Of a stretch of DNA of 64,000 nt, positions 1-7,301 are shown one piece after another. Source of the DNA: Anaerolineaceae bacterium (GTDB lineage Bacteria > Chloroflexota > Anaerolineae > Anaerolineales > Anaerolineaceae); contig JAENYZ010000004.1 in NCBI GenBank assembly GCA_016841525.1, positions 62,001 to 126,000 on the forward strand, given 5' to 3'. Made by a program: the position numbers and the translations under genes. A model generated the notes under the pieces. It made no database searches and was not told the DNA's origin. It saw nothing but the letters and a program-made list of their open reading frames with translations. Numbering within the stretch: the stretch's first letter is position 1; each line of letters opens with the position of its first letter.

Positions 1-1022
1 GCGACGCATTATCCTGGCTTTTAGAAATGGACCAACCCGGCGTCCGCTATTTAGCATTGAGAGATCTTTCAGACCTCCCCCAAAACACATCAGAATTCAA
101 TGAAGCCCGTAAGAAAGCCCATCAAGAAGGTCCAATTGCCGTCATTTTAGATCAAATGGATCAGGCTGGTTATTGGGTTGAACCGGGACCAGGCTATTTA
201 CCAAAATATCGAAGCACGGTATGGTCGCTGATCATGCTTGCCCAATTGGGTGCGAGGGTTGATCAGGATGAGCGAATTGGGACAGCCTGCCAATATCTTT
301 TAGATCATGCATTGACAGATTACGGACAATTCAGTGCTTCCGGCACACCGGGCAGTACCGCAGACTGCTTGCAGGGTAATCTGTGCGGCACATTGCTTGA
401 CCTGGGATTTGAAGACCCTCGATTGGAAGGTGCCTTCGATTGGATGGCTCGCAGCCTGACCGGTGACGGCATTGCTCAAATGGGAGATAAAAGCACACCC
501 GTCCGCTATTATTCCGGAAATTGCGGACCAGGTTTCGCCTGTGGGTCAAATAATAAACAGCCCTGTGCATGGGGGGCAGCCAAAGTCATGCTGGCATTTG
601 GCAAATTACCGAAAGAAAAATGGACGCCCCAAATCAAGGATGCTGTGAAGGAGGGGATTGATTTTCTTTTCAGCGTTGATCCTGCAGATGCAAACTATCC
701 CTCAGGGTGGAATGAAAAACCCAGCACCAATTGGTGGAAGTTCGGTTTCCCGGTTTTTTACGTGACGGATATTTTGCAAATTGTTGAAGCGCTGGTTCGT
801 TTGGGATATGGCCAGGACCCACGATTGATCAATGCCATCAATCTCATCAAAGACAAACAAGATGCCCAGGGACGCTGGACTCTTGATTACAGTTATATCG
901 GAAAGACCTGGGTCGATTTTGGTAAAAAAAGACAGGCTAGCAAATGGGTCACTTATCGCGCCGCCTGGGTCCTAAAAAATCTATACGAATATAACAATTT
1001 GCCCCTCAACATCACCACCTGA
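1..1022 (+). CDS. Alpha/alpha-toroid (prenyltransferase/squalene cyclase-like repeat) protein, 5' partial
   Basis: The frame is open through the left edge of the window, so the first visible ATG at 27 is probably internal. The residues before it continue the same WLL...VRYLALRDL style of sequence. The product looks like a cytoplasmic protein of the terpenoid cyclase/protein prenyltransferase alpha/alpha-toroid superfamily, built of paired helices. Several Trp-, Gly- and Asp-rich repeat loops are visible, such as QDAQGRW near the end. Many cysteines sit in the middle (DCLQGNLCG, NCGPGFACG). No signal peptide or catalytic DxDD motif is visible, so it should not be called a squalene-hopene cyclase. 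The substrate is unknown. It ends at TGA. Confidence 0.7.
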   Translation, partial: DALSWLLEMDQPGVRYLALRDLSDLPQNTSEFNEARKKAHQEGPIAVILDQMDQAGYWVEPGPGYLPKYRSTVWSLIMLAQLGARVDQDERIGTACQYLLDHALTDYGQFSASGTPGSTADCLQGNLCGTLLDLGFEDPRLEGAFDWMARSLTGDGIAQMGDKSTPVRYYSGNCGPGFACGSNNKQPCAWGAAKVMLAFGKLPKEKWTPQIKDAVKEGIDFLFSVDPADANYPSGWNEKPSTNWWKFGFPVFYVTDILQIVEALVRLGYGQDPRLINAINLIKDKQDAQGRWTLDYSYIGKTWVDFGKKRQASKWVTYRAAWVLKNLYEYNNLPLNITT

Positions 1023-1026
1023 CTGC

Positions 1027-1054
1027 CCAATCACTAATCACCACTCACTATTCA
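1027..1054. repeat. Degenerate heptamer repeat (CCAATCA type)
   Basis: Four consecutive 7-bp units read CCAATCA, CTAATCA, CCACTCA and CTATTCA, immediately after the stop of the first gene. The same type of heptad recurs at 21235-21295. It resembles the short tandem heptanucleotide repeats described in cyanobacterial intergenic DNA. The function is unknown. Confidence 0.6.
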
Positions 1055-1096
1055 CTTTCTCACAAAATTTCTTATATCCCCCTCACAAAACTAAGC

Positions 1097-1102
1097 TAAA
1101 AT
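1097..1102 (+). promoter_or_regulatory. Putative -10 element (TAAAAT) of the histidine kinase gene
   Basis: TAAAAT lies 6 nt before the ATG at 1109 and there is no Shine-Dalgarno sequence, which suggests a leaderless transcript. No convincing -35 hexamer is visible. Confidence 0.4.
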
Positions 1103-1108
1103 TAGTTC

Positions 1109-2650
1109 ATGTTACCTGATATCCGCGTACGCCAGAGAGATTATCTTTTAGAAATCTCGAGGGCTGTGACTGAAGAATTGGACCTGGACAAGCTCCTTGG
1201 ACGTATTTTGAAATACAGTATTGAGCTGTTGGCCGGGCATGCTGGCTTTATCGCCCTGAGCAACCCTAACGGCCACTGGTCACTGGCTGTTTCCAACGGT
1301 TTACCCGAGGCTATCGAGCGATTTTTGGATGCCTGGCTCGACCGTATCCCCCCCATCAAAGACCCCAAAGATATCCAGATCCCTGAGATCAACAATATTC
1401 TTTCTCAAATAAGCATGGGAACCCTATCAGCAGTTGGGCTGCCTCTGGTCGCACAGGGTGAAGTTATCGGCTTCATTTATATTTTCCGAAACTACCGCGG
1501 TTCTTTTTCAGCCAATGACCGCTCACTATTATCCAGCTTTGCCAATCAAGCTGCTATCGCAGTTCGGAATGCACGCCTTTATAGGGAGGTCAACCGCGAA
1601 AAACAACGTATTACCGCCATGCTCGACTCTGCAGCCGACGGCATCCTGATCCTCAACCCGGATCACAGCATCGAACGCACCAACGCAGCTTTTGCCCGCA
1701 TGTTCGGGCTGTCCCAGGAAATGCTGCAGTCGATGACCCATGAAGATGTCATCCATTGGGCAAAGGATCCCCACGGCATCACCCTGGGGGAGGCAGAAGC
1801 TGGTGGATGGCCGCTCTCGCCCCAGGCACACCTTTACGTAGAAGGGGACCTGCGCCGTCCAAGCGGCCAACCTCCCTTGCCAGTAGGAATCACCTATGCG
1901 CCACTGATCTCAACGGAAGGATCGCTGCTCAATACCATCGCTACCATTCGGGATATCACCCGTTTCCGCCAGGCGGATGAACTCAAAAGCGAATTCGTCT
2001 CCATCGTCAGCCACGAACTCAAGACCCCTGTTGCGTTGATCAAAGGCTATGTGAGCACCTTGCGCCGTGATGACGTGCAGTGGGACCCGGAAATCATGGG
2101 CGAAAGCCTGCAGGTGATCGAAGAAGAAGCCGACCAACTGACGCGATTGATCGAAGATTTGCTGGATGCTTCACGCCTCCAGGCAGGTGGGATGCCGCTC
2201 AAGCGATCCGACATCGCAATGAAATCAATGGCAGAGCGCCTGGCAGAACGTTTCCAGGTTCAAACTGAAGATCACCAAATTATCGTGGATTTACCTGACG
2301 ACCTCCCGGTGGTCATGGCGGATGAAATCCGCATCGAGCAGGTGCTTTCAAACCTCATCTCCAATGCCATCAAATATGCCCCGGACGGCAAGATCACCAT
2401 CAATGGCTGCGGTCGACCGCAGGAGATCCTGATCTGCGTGGCTGATGAAGGTCCTGGCATCCATGCCGGTGATTTGCCCCACATCTTCGACCGGTTCTAC
2501 CGTTCCCCTGAGACCAGCCGAAAAACCAAGGGCGCCGGGCTGGGCTTATACCTGGCACGCGCTATCATCGAAGCCCACGGTGGTCGTATCTGGGCGGATC
2601 CCAAGCCGGATAAAGGCGCCAGGATCTGCTTTTCACTGCCAAGGGATTGA
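1109..2650 (+). CDS. Sensor histidine kinase (GAF-PAS-HisKA-HATPase)
   Basis: A soluble two-component sensor kinase of 513 residues. The order is a GAF domain (about 15-160), a PAS domain (about 165-280), a HisKA dimerisation domain whose phospho-accepting His is near residue 302 in FVSIVSHELKTP, and a HATPase_c domain. The ATPase domain has an N box (NLISNAIKYAP, near 415-425), a G1 box (DEGPGI) and a G2 box (GAGLGLYLAR). There is no transmembrane segment, so the signal is probably cytoplasmic. A ligand or redox cue for GAF/PAS is only a guess. No response regulator gene is adjacent, so it is an orphan kinase here. The ATG has no ribosome-binding site but has a -10-like TAAAAT 6 nt upstream. 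Confidence 0.93.
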   Translation: MLPDIRVRQRDYLLEISRAVTEELDLDKLLGRILKYSIELLAGHAGFIALSNPNGHWSLAVSNGLPEAIERFLDAWLDRIPPIKDPKDIQIPEINNILSQISMGTLSAVGLPLVAQGEVIGFIYIFRNYRGSFSANDRSLLSSFANQAAIAVRNARLYREVNREKQRITAMLDSAADGILILNPDHSIERTNAAFARMFGLSQEMLQSMTHEDVIHWAKDPHGITLGEAEAGGWPLSPQAHLYVEGDLRRPSGQPPLPVGITYAPLISTEGSLLNTIATIRDITRFRQADELKSEFVSIVSHELKTPVALIKGYVSTLRRDDVQWDPEIMGESLQVIEEEADQLTRLIEDLLDASRLQAGGMPLKRSDIAMKSMAERLAERFQVQTEDHQIIVDLPDDLPVVMADEIRIEQVLSNLISNAIKYAPDGKITINGCGRPQEILICVADEGPGIHAGDLPHIFDRFYRSPETSRKTKGAGLGLYLARAIIEAHGGRIWADPKPDKGARICFSLPRD

Positions 2651-2706
2651 AGAGAGCAAGCCTTTATTTATCCAGGGAAAATAATTAGCAGAGAATCACA
2701 TATTTT

Positions 2707-2832
2707 GGAGCGAGGGCCTTTAGGCTGACCTTCACCAAACTCGTGATAAATAAAGATTAACGCTAAAAAATCATCAAGTGTTTAGATAAAACACCTGAAA
2801 AGCCAATAATATCGGGCTAAAGCCCTCACTCC
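2707..2832. repeat. Imperfect inverted repeat flanking about 80 bp (REP/MITE-like)
   Basis: The left arm at 2707-2728 (GGAGCGAGGGCCTTTAGGCT) matches the reverse complement of the right arm at 2811-2832 (GGAGTGAGGGCTTTAGCCC) with few mismatches. The right arm contains the self-complementary GGGCTAAAGCCC. The interior is AT-rich and non-coding. This looks like a small non-autonomous mobile repeat or REP-type element in the 317-bp gap between the kinase and the next gene. Nothing else is recognisable in that gap. Confidence 0.55.
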
Positions 2833-2967
2833 AGTCCAATAATCCTCAAAGCAACAAATTCAATCTAAGCGTTAATTAATTTAAAGAAACAAATAATTCT
2901 TCCTTCTCAAAATTCAAAACATCATATAAAATAGAATAACAACACAGCCATAAAAAGGGGCGGCATA

Positions 2968-3903
2968 ATGCCAACGCGGTCTCACCTTCGATCAACCATT
3001 ACCCTCCTGCTGACAATCTTTTTGTCCACACTGACCGGCTTGCAAGAAACCTATGCAAGAGCTGACGACGACTGGTGGGAGCACCAATGGCCTTATCGGA
3101 TTCTTCTACAGGTAAACGAAGCGGGGACCGTCACTAACGAACTGAATTTTTCTCAAGAATTCGCAAAATTAAGGATACCCAATGCGCTCTTAGACCTTAG
3201 GTCCTTGCGACTAATTCCCACTATCGGCGGCATCCCCGGTGATCCAATACCCTTTGAAGAAACATTCAGCCAAATCATCAGCGATGCCGACGAACTGATC
3301 CTCAGCACCTCATATGATGAAACAGGTTGGGGAATATTGGAAGAGAGCACGGATTTTGAGATCAATAGCACGCCAAAAACACAGGGGGATGGATCCTTAC
3401 ACGCCCACATTGAAATTACTGAAACAACCCAATTTGAATTCGGTTTTTATTACAATTTAGTTGGCTCTCCCTTTTTTGATTTATCCGACTATGATGTTTT
3501 ACTTTATGACATCTACCCATCAATAAGCGAAGGTTTGATTAATACGAAACCCGAATTGTTCTATTTTGAATTTGAGGGAGTTAAAAATTGTCGGGATGAA
3601 TATATCAATGGTCCCGAATTGACTATGAACGCCTGGAATAAAATTGACTTTCCGCTGAGACCTTACGGGATTTGTGCAGGACCTGACCTATCACGTATTA
3701 ATAAAATTAAATTCTTTTTCAAGAAAGACAACTTCAATTATATTGATGCGGCTGTCATGGATTTTTGGATGGATTACCTGCGCTTATATGACCAGGAAGC
3801 AGACGGCCAAATCACCTGGGATGCCGAAGAAAATGTCGATGCGTATTATTTATATTTTGATGTCCTCAGGTATCAATATATTCTTCCCCTGGTGTTTCGC
3901 TAA
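2968..3903 (+). CDS. Exported protein of unknown function with C-terminal YILPLVFR tail
   Basis: A 311-residue protein with a classical signal peptide (basic MPTRSHLR, then a hydrophobic stretch to about residue 30 ending near TYARA). The mature part is acidic and rich in aromatic residues and short beta-strand-like segments. The start WWEHQWPYRILLQV resembles the DUF2341-like or concanavalin-type start of exported adhesins and carbohydrate-binding proteins. This is similarity by eye only. The last residues, YQYILPLVFR, resemble the tail of the exported protein at 22806-24134. The ATG follows a GGGGCGG purine-rich site. No catalytic motif was recognised. Confidence 0.8.
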   Translation: MPTRSHLRSTITLLLTIFLSTLTGLQETYARADDDWWEHQWPYRILLQVNEAGTVTNELNFSQEFAKLRIPNALLDLRSLRLIPTIGGIPGDPIPFEETFSQIISDADELILSTSYDETGWGILEESTDFEINSTPKTQGDGSLHAHIEITETTQFEFGFYYNLVGSPFFDLSDYDVLLYDIYPSISEGLINTKPELFYFEFEGVKNCRDEYINGPELTMNAWNKIDFPLRPYGICAGPDLSRINKIKFFFKKDNFNYIDAAVMDFWMDYLRLYDQEADGQITWDAEENVDAYYLYFDVLRYQYILPLVFR

Positions 3904-3979
3904 TGTCTTTCTAGAAAATTGGCGCTTCAAAAAATCCCTTTCATTCCATAATCTTCATTTCCAAAGTTATCAGTGTCTA

Positions 3980-4009
3980 TTGTCGATTCATTGTCCAATG
4001 TGTTAAAAT
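3980..4009 (+). promoter_or_regulatory. Putative promoter TTGTCG-18-TAAAAT for the metallopeptidase gene
   Basis: TTGTCG (3980-3985) and TAAAAT (4004-4009) are separated by 18 bp. The -10 ends 6 nt before the ATG at 4016, which implies a leaderless mRNA. Confidence 0.45.
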
Positions 4010-4015
4010 CCGTTT

Positions 4016-5314
4016 ATGATTGCCTTTGAGAATTTCAAACCGATACTGCGTTTTGCCTGGCGTTTGTTGCGGCTGGGGATCCTGCTGTTGCTGCTGGTCT
4101 TTTTTACAAGTGGGTCCGTTTTGCCCCCCTCCGGTTTGGAAAGCCAGGCATACGCCTACACCCGGCACATCGAGTTTGATTACGGCGCCTGGACCCTGGA
4201 TGCCATCGCTGCCAAGCTCTCAAGCTGGTCGCTGAGCCTGAACCGCTTCCTCCCCGGTGAGGCGCAATCCCAATTGGTGCTGGATACCCTTTCGCAGGTC
4301 AGCCTTGTCAACACCATGCAAACCGATCTTTTGCTAATCTACGCAGACCCCAATATTGAAGACCCGCACACAGCCTCCAAAGTCGTCCAGATCGAACTTG
4401 AAAAAGCACAGCAGAAGCTGAGCGACCTGGCACCCGTTGCCGAATCGATCCTGCAAAGCCATTTGATGAGCATCGTCAGTGAAGCAGGCCTGGGACAGTT
4501 TGGTCAGGTCTTCCCACCCTCGCTCTACCAATTCAGCGACACGCCCCAATCCCTGGTGATCTCCCCACGGGAAGAAATCTCCCAGGTGCTGGATATATCC
4601 CTGCTGCCTGTTTTGGATGCCGATGATATGGACGCCCTTGAAACACGTGTCTTTCAGGATTTGAACCATGCCGCCCTGGTTGTGCCCATCGGCGGCGTTG
4701 GAACCTATCCCACCATGGTCATGCAGACCGCCGATATTGTCTGGCTGACCGAGGTGATCGCCCATGAATGGATCCATAACTACCTGACCCTGCACCCCCT
4801 GGGGATTAATTATTACACCACTCCTGAACTGCGCACGATTAATGAGACCACAGCCTCCTTAGCCGGCAAAGAACTGGGAAAGTTGATCCTGCAAAAATAT
4901 TATCCCGCTTACCTCCCGCCTGAAGAGGAACCGGATCAAAATAAAGCTGCCCCTTCAACCAGCGCCCTTGAAATGGCACCTGAAGCCTTTGACTTTCGTG
5001 CAGAAATGCGAAAAACGCGCGTTGAAGTGGACCGGCTTTTAGCGCAGGGGCAAATTGAACAGGCTGAGTCCTACATGGAAGCAAGGCGCCAGGTGTTTTG
5101 GGAAAACGGTTTCTTAATACGCAAACTCAACCAGGCATATTTTGCCTTTTACGGCGCCTATAATGACGCCCCGGGCGGCGGTGCCGCAGGGGAAGACCCG
5201 GTTGGCCCTGCAGTCCAGGCATTCAGGGAAAAATTCACCTCCCTGTCCGATTTCCTGAAAACAATCGCCTGGGTTAATTCTTATGCTGATCTTTTAGAAC
5301 ATCTTTCGGGTTGA
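4016..5314 (+). CDS. Membrane-anchored putative zinc metallopeptidase (HExxH)
   Basis: A 432-residue protein with an N-terminal hydrophobic anchor or signal at about residues 15-35. It carries an HExxH zinc motif, HEWIH (H250, E251, H254). About 23 residues later NETTA supplies a candidate third ligand (E277), as in gluzincins. The rest is helical and polar, with a Pro/Glu-rich insert (PPEEEPDQ) and a Gly-rich loop near residue 390. It probably acts outside the membrane on peptide or protein substrates, but the family is not recognised. There is no Shine-Dalgarno sequence; a -10-like TAAAAT sits 6 nt upstream. Its stop abuts, end to end, the stop of the convergent FmdB gene. Confidence 0.78.
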   Translation: MIAFENFKPILRFAWRLLRLGILLLLLVFFTSGSVLPPSGLESQAYAYTRHIEFDYGAWTLDAIAAKLSSWSLSLNRFLPGEAQSQLVLDTLSQVSLVNTMQTDLLLIYADPNIEDPHTASKVVQIELEKAQQKLSDLAPVAESILQSHLMSIVSEAGLGQFGQVFPPSLYQFSDTPQSLVISPREEISQVLDISLLPVLDADDMDALETRVFQDLNHAALVVPIGGVGTYPTMVMQTADIVWLTEVIAHEWIHNYLTLHPLGINYYTTPELRTINETTASLAGKELGKLILQKYYPAYLPPEEEPDQNKAAPSTSALEMAPEAFDFRAEMRKTRVEVDRLLAQGQIEQAESYMEARRQVFWENGFLIRKLNQAYFAFYGAYNDAPGGGAAGEDPVGPAVQAFREKFTSLSDFLKTIAWVNSYADLLEHLSG

Positions 5315-5707
5315 TTAATCATCCCAGCCAGGGTCGCTTTCGTCCCCCAGATCTGCTAGTTCCGGCAATTCCCGTTCGATCTGTTCCGGGTCCTGTCCTT
5401 TTTCCAGCCTCGAGACCACTTCATCAAACTCAGGTCCCACTTCTTCACCCAATTCAGATTGCATCTGCCGCATGAGCCTTCCCATCGCCTTTGGATCGTC
5501 CTCAATGCCATCCAAACTTGAGGGGTCCACTAAATTTTCCATGCGGCTTTCCTCTGATTTTGCGATCCGAATTCTCCCAATCCTCCGTCTCACCTGTCCA
5601 CTCCCGCAGGCTGGGCAGTGCACCTCAGCCGCATCATATTCTGCATAGGTTAAAAATACAGCAAATCTCTTATGACATTCTTCGCAAAGATATTCGTAAG
5701 TTGGCAT
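5315..5707 (-). CDS. FmdB-family zinc ribbon protein
   Basis: A small regulatory-type zinc ribbon. The N terminus MPTYEYLCEECHKRF, followed about 20 residues later by CPACGSG, forms the CxxC...CxxC ribbon typical of the FmdB/CxxC_CXXC_SSSS family. The remainder is acidic and probably disordered. A longer frame exists, but the ATG at 5707 starts the conserved MPTYEY and has GGAG 8 nt upstream. An upstream in-frame ATG lies only 2 nt from that GGAG. The family is linked to amide and formamide metabolism in name only; its function here is unknown. Confidence 0.9.
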   Translation of the reverse strand: MPTYEYLCEECHKRFAVFLTYAEYDAAEVHCPACGSGQVRRRIGRIRIAKSEESRMENLVDPSSLDGIEDDPKAMGRLMRQMQSELGEEVGPEFDEVVSRLEKGQDPEQIERELPELADLGDESDPGWDD

Positions 5708-5834
5708 TGGCATTTCTCCGGTTGGTAACCTAAAATACATTATAATCAAAGTCTGGTACGGTTTCGATCAACAATCATTCCCAGCCCTTTTTGGCTGAAA
5801 ATCCTAATCTCCAGGAAATATAACAAAACTATCT

Positions 5835-6467
5835 ATGAATAATATTAAAATTGATTTCGAATTAAAACAACCTGAACACAGCCCCCTGCTAATCGTCATC
5901 TCCGGTCCATCCGGCATCGGCAAAGATACCGTCGTCCAGGGGATGAAAGATCGGAACCTTCCCTTTCATTTTGTGATCACCGCCACCAGCCGTCCCCCAC
6001 GAGATTATGAGGTTGACGGTGTGGATTATTTCTTTTACAGCCAAGAAACCTTCGAAAAGATGATCGAGGAAGGCGAGTTCCTGGAACATGCCTGGGTGTA
6101 CTCAGCATATAAAGGCGTCCCAAAATCACAGGTTCGCCAAGCCATGGCTTGCGGCGAAGATGTCGTCATGCGCCTGGATGTACAGGGCGCAGAAACCGTC
6201 CATAATCTTGCCCCCGATGCCATCCTGATCTTCCTGACAGCAAACAGCAAAACTGAATGGCTGAAACGCTTAAGAGATCGCCGAAGCGAAACCGATGAAG
6301 AGCTTGAATTGAGGATTGAGACAGCAAAAGAGGAATATAAAACCCTGGATATCTTCGATTATATTGTCCTCAATGAAGAGGATAAGCTGGATGAGACATT
6401 GGATGTGATAGAGAGCATCATAACTGCAGAGCATCACCGCGTTCATACCCGCCAGGTCAAATTATGA
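5835..6467 (+). CDS. gmk: Guanylate kinase
   Basis: Phosphorylates GMP to GDP with ATP in purine nucleotide salvage and synthesis. The P-loop GPSGIGKD (residues 24-31), the GMP-binding TSRPPRDYEVDGVDYFF segment and the lid RLRDRRSETDEELELRI are all present. The length of 210 residues is normal for the family. The Lys-Asp ending of the P-loop (usually KST) is a known variant. Its TGA overlaps the ATG of the rhomboid gene (ATGA), so the two are probably translationally coupled. Confidence 0.96.
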   Translation: MNNIKIDFELKQPEHSPLLIVISGPSGIGKDTVVQGMKDRNLPFHFVITATSRPPRDYEVDGVDYFFYSQETFEKMIEEGEFLEHAWVYSAYKGVPKSQVRQAMACGEDVVMRLDVQGAETVHNLAPDAILIFLTANSKTEWLKRLRDRRSETDEELELRIETAKEEYKTLDIFDYIVLNEEDKLDETLDVIESIITAEHHRVHTRQVKL

Positions 6468-7225
6468 ACGACGAATCTCCCCGACCGGACACTAGCGCAA
6501 ACCGCGAATCTTTCCGTATAAAATTCCCGGGCACAAAACCGACAGCCACATACGTCCTGATTGGCATTTCAATCGCGTTTTTTATCCTCCAAACCATAAC
6601 TGAAACAATCAGCGGTTATGACCTCTTGTTCCTGTATGGCGGCAAGATCAACAGCCTGATCACAGCAGGCCAGGTCTGGCGCCTGATAACCCCTGTTTTG
6701 CTTCATGGATCAATATTGCATATTGCCATGAACATGTACGCCCTTTACATCCTCGGCCGCAGGATGGAAAGATTTTACGGCCACAAGCGCTTTTTGCTGC
6801 TGTACCTGATTTCCGGTTTTGCAGGCAACGTCCTGTCCTTTGTGCTGACTGACGCACCTTCTTTAGGCGCTTCAACCGCCATCTTTGGGTTATTCGCAGC
6901 AGAAGGGATCTTTATCTTTCAAAATCGAAAGCTGTTTGGCTCAGCCCAAACACGGCAAGCTTTGATGAACCTTGGGATTGTTTTAGTGATCAACATGGTT
7001 TATGGCTTTGCACCGGGGTCCAATATTGATATTATGGGGCATATTGGGGGGCTGATCGGTGGGGCATTTTTCGCCTGGAAAGCCGGACCTATCCTTGGTA
7101 TAACCGGAGAACCGCCCTTTTTCGATATGATCGACAAACGAAAAACAAAAGATGTGACCCTTGCCAGCGTAGTGGTTCTGATAGGTTTCACAATTATCGC
7201 GTTAATCCCCTTTATCACCGGGTAA
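6464..7225 (+). CDS. Rhomboid family intramembrane serine protease
   Basis: A polytopic membrane protease that cleaves transmembrane substrates. The rhomboid hallmarks are present: VWRLITP, HIAMNMY (H86 to N90), the catalytic serine S137 in GASTAIFG, and the catalytic histidine H193 in GHIGG. Six or seven hydrophobic segments span residues 28-253. The polar N-terminal tail of about 25 residues is predicted to be cytoplasmic. The start overlaps the gmk stop by 4 nt. Substrates are unknown. Confidence 0.94.
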   Translation: MNDESPRPDTSANRESFRIKFPGTKPTATYVLIGISIAFFILQTITETISGYDLLFLYGGKINSLITAGQVWRLITPVLLHGSILHIAMNMYALYILGRRMERFYGHKRFLLLYLISGFAGNVLSFVLTDAPSLGASTAIFGLFAAEGIFIFQNRKLFGSAQTRQALMNLGIVLVINMVYGFAPGSNIDIMGHIGGLIGGAFFAWKAGPILGITGEPPFFDMIDKRKTKDVTLASVVVLIGFTIIALIPFITG

Positions 7226-7251
7226 AACTTTAAATTCACTTATAAAAACAG

Positions 7252-7287
7252 ACAAGGCCGCCTGGTTTCCCAAGCGGCCTCTTGTTT
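7252..7287. terminator. Bidirectional intrinsic terminator
   Basis: A GGCCGC/GCGGCC stem is extended by ACAA/TTGT and flanked by A and T runs on the two sides. It lies between the converging rhomboid and macroglobulin genes. Confidence 0.75.
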
Positions 7288-7301
7288 TCACTTACAAATC
7301 A

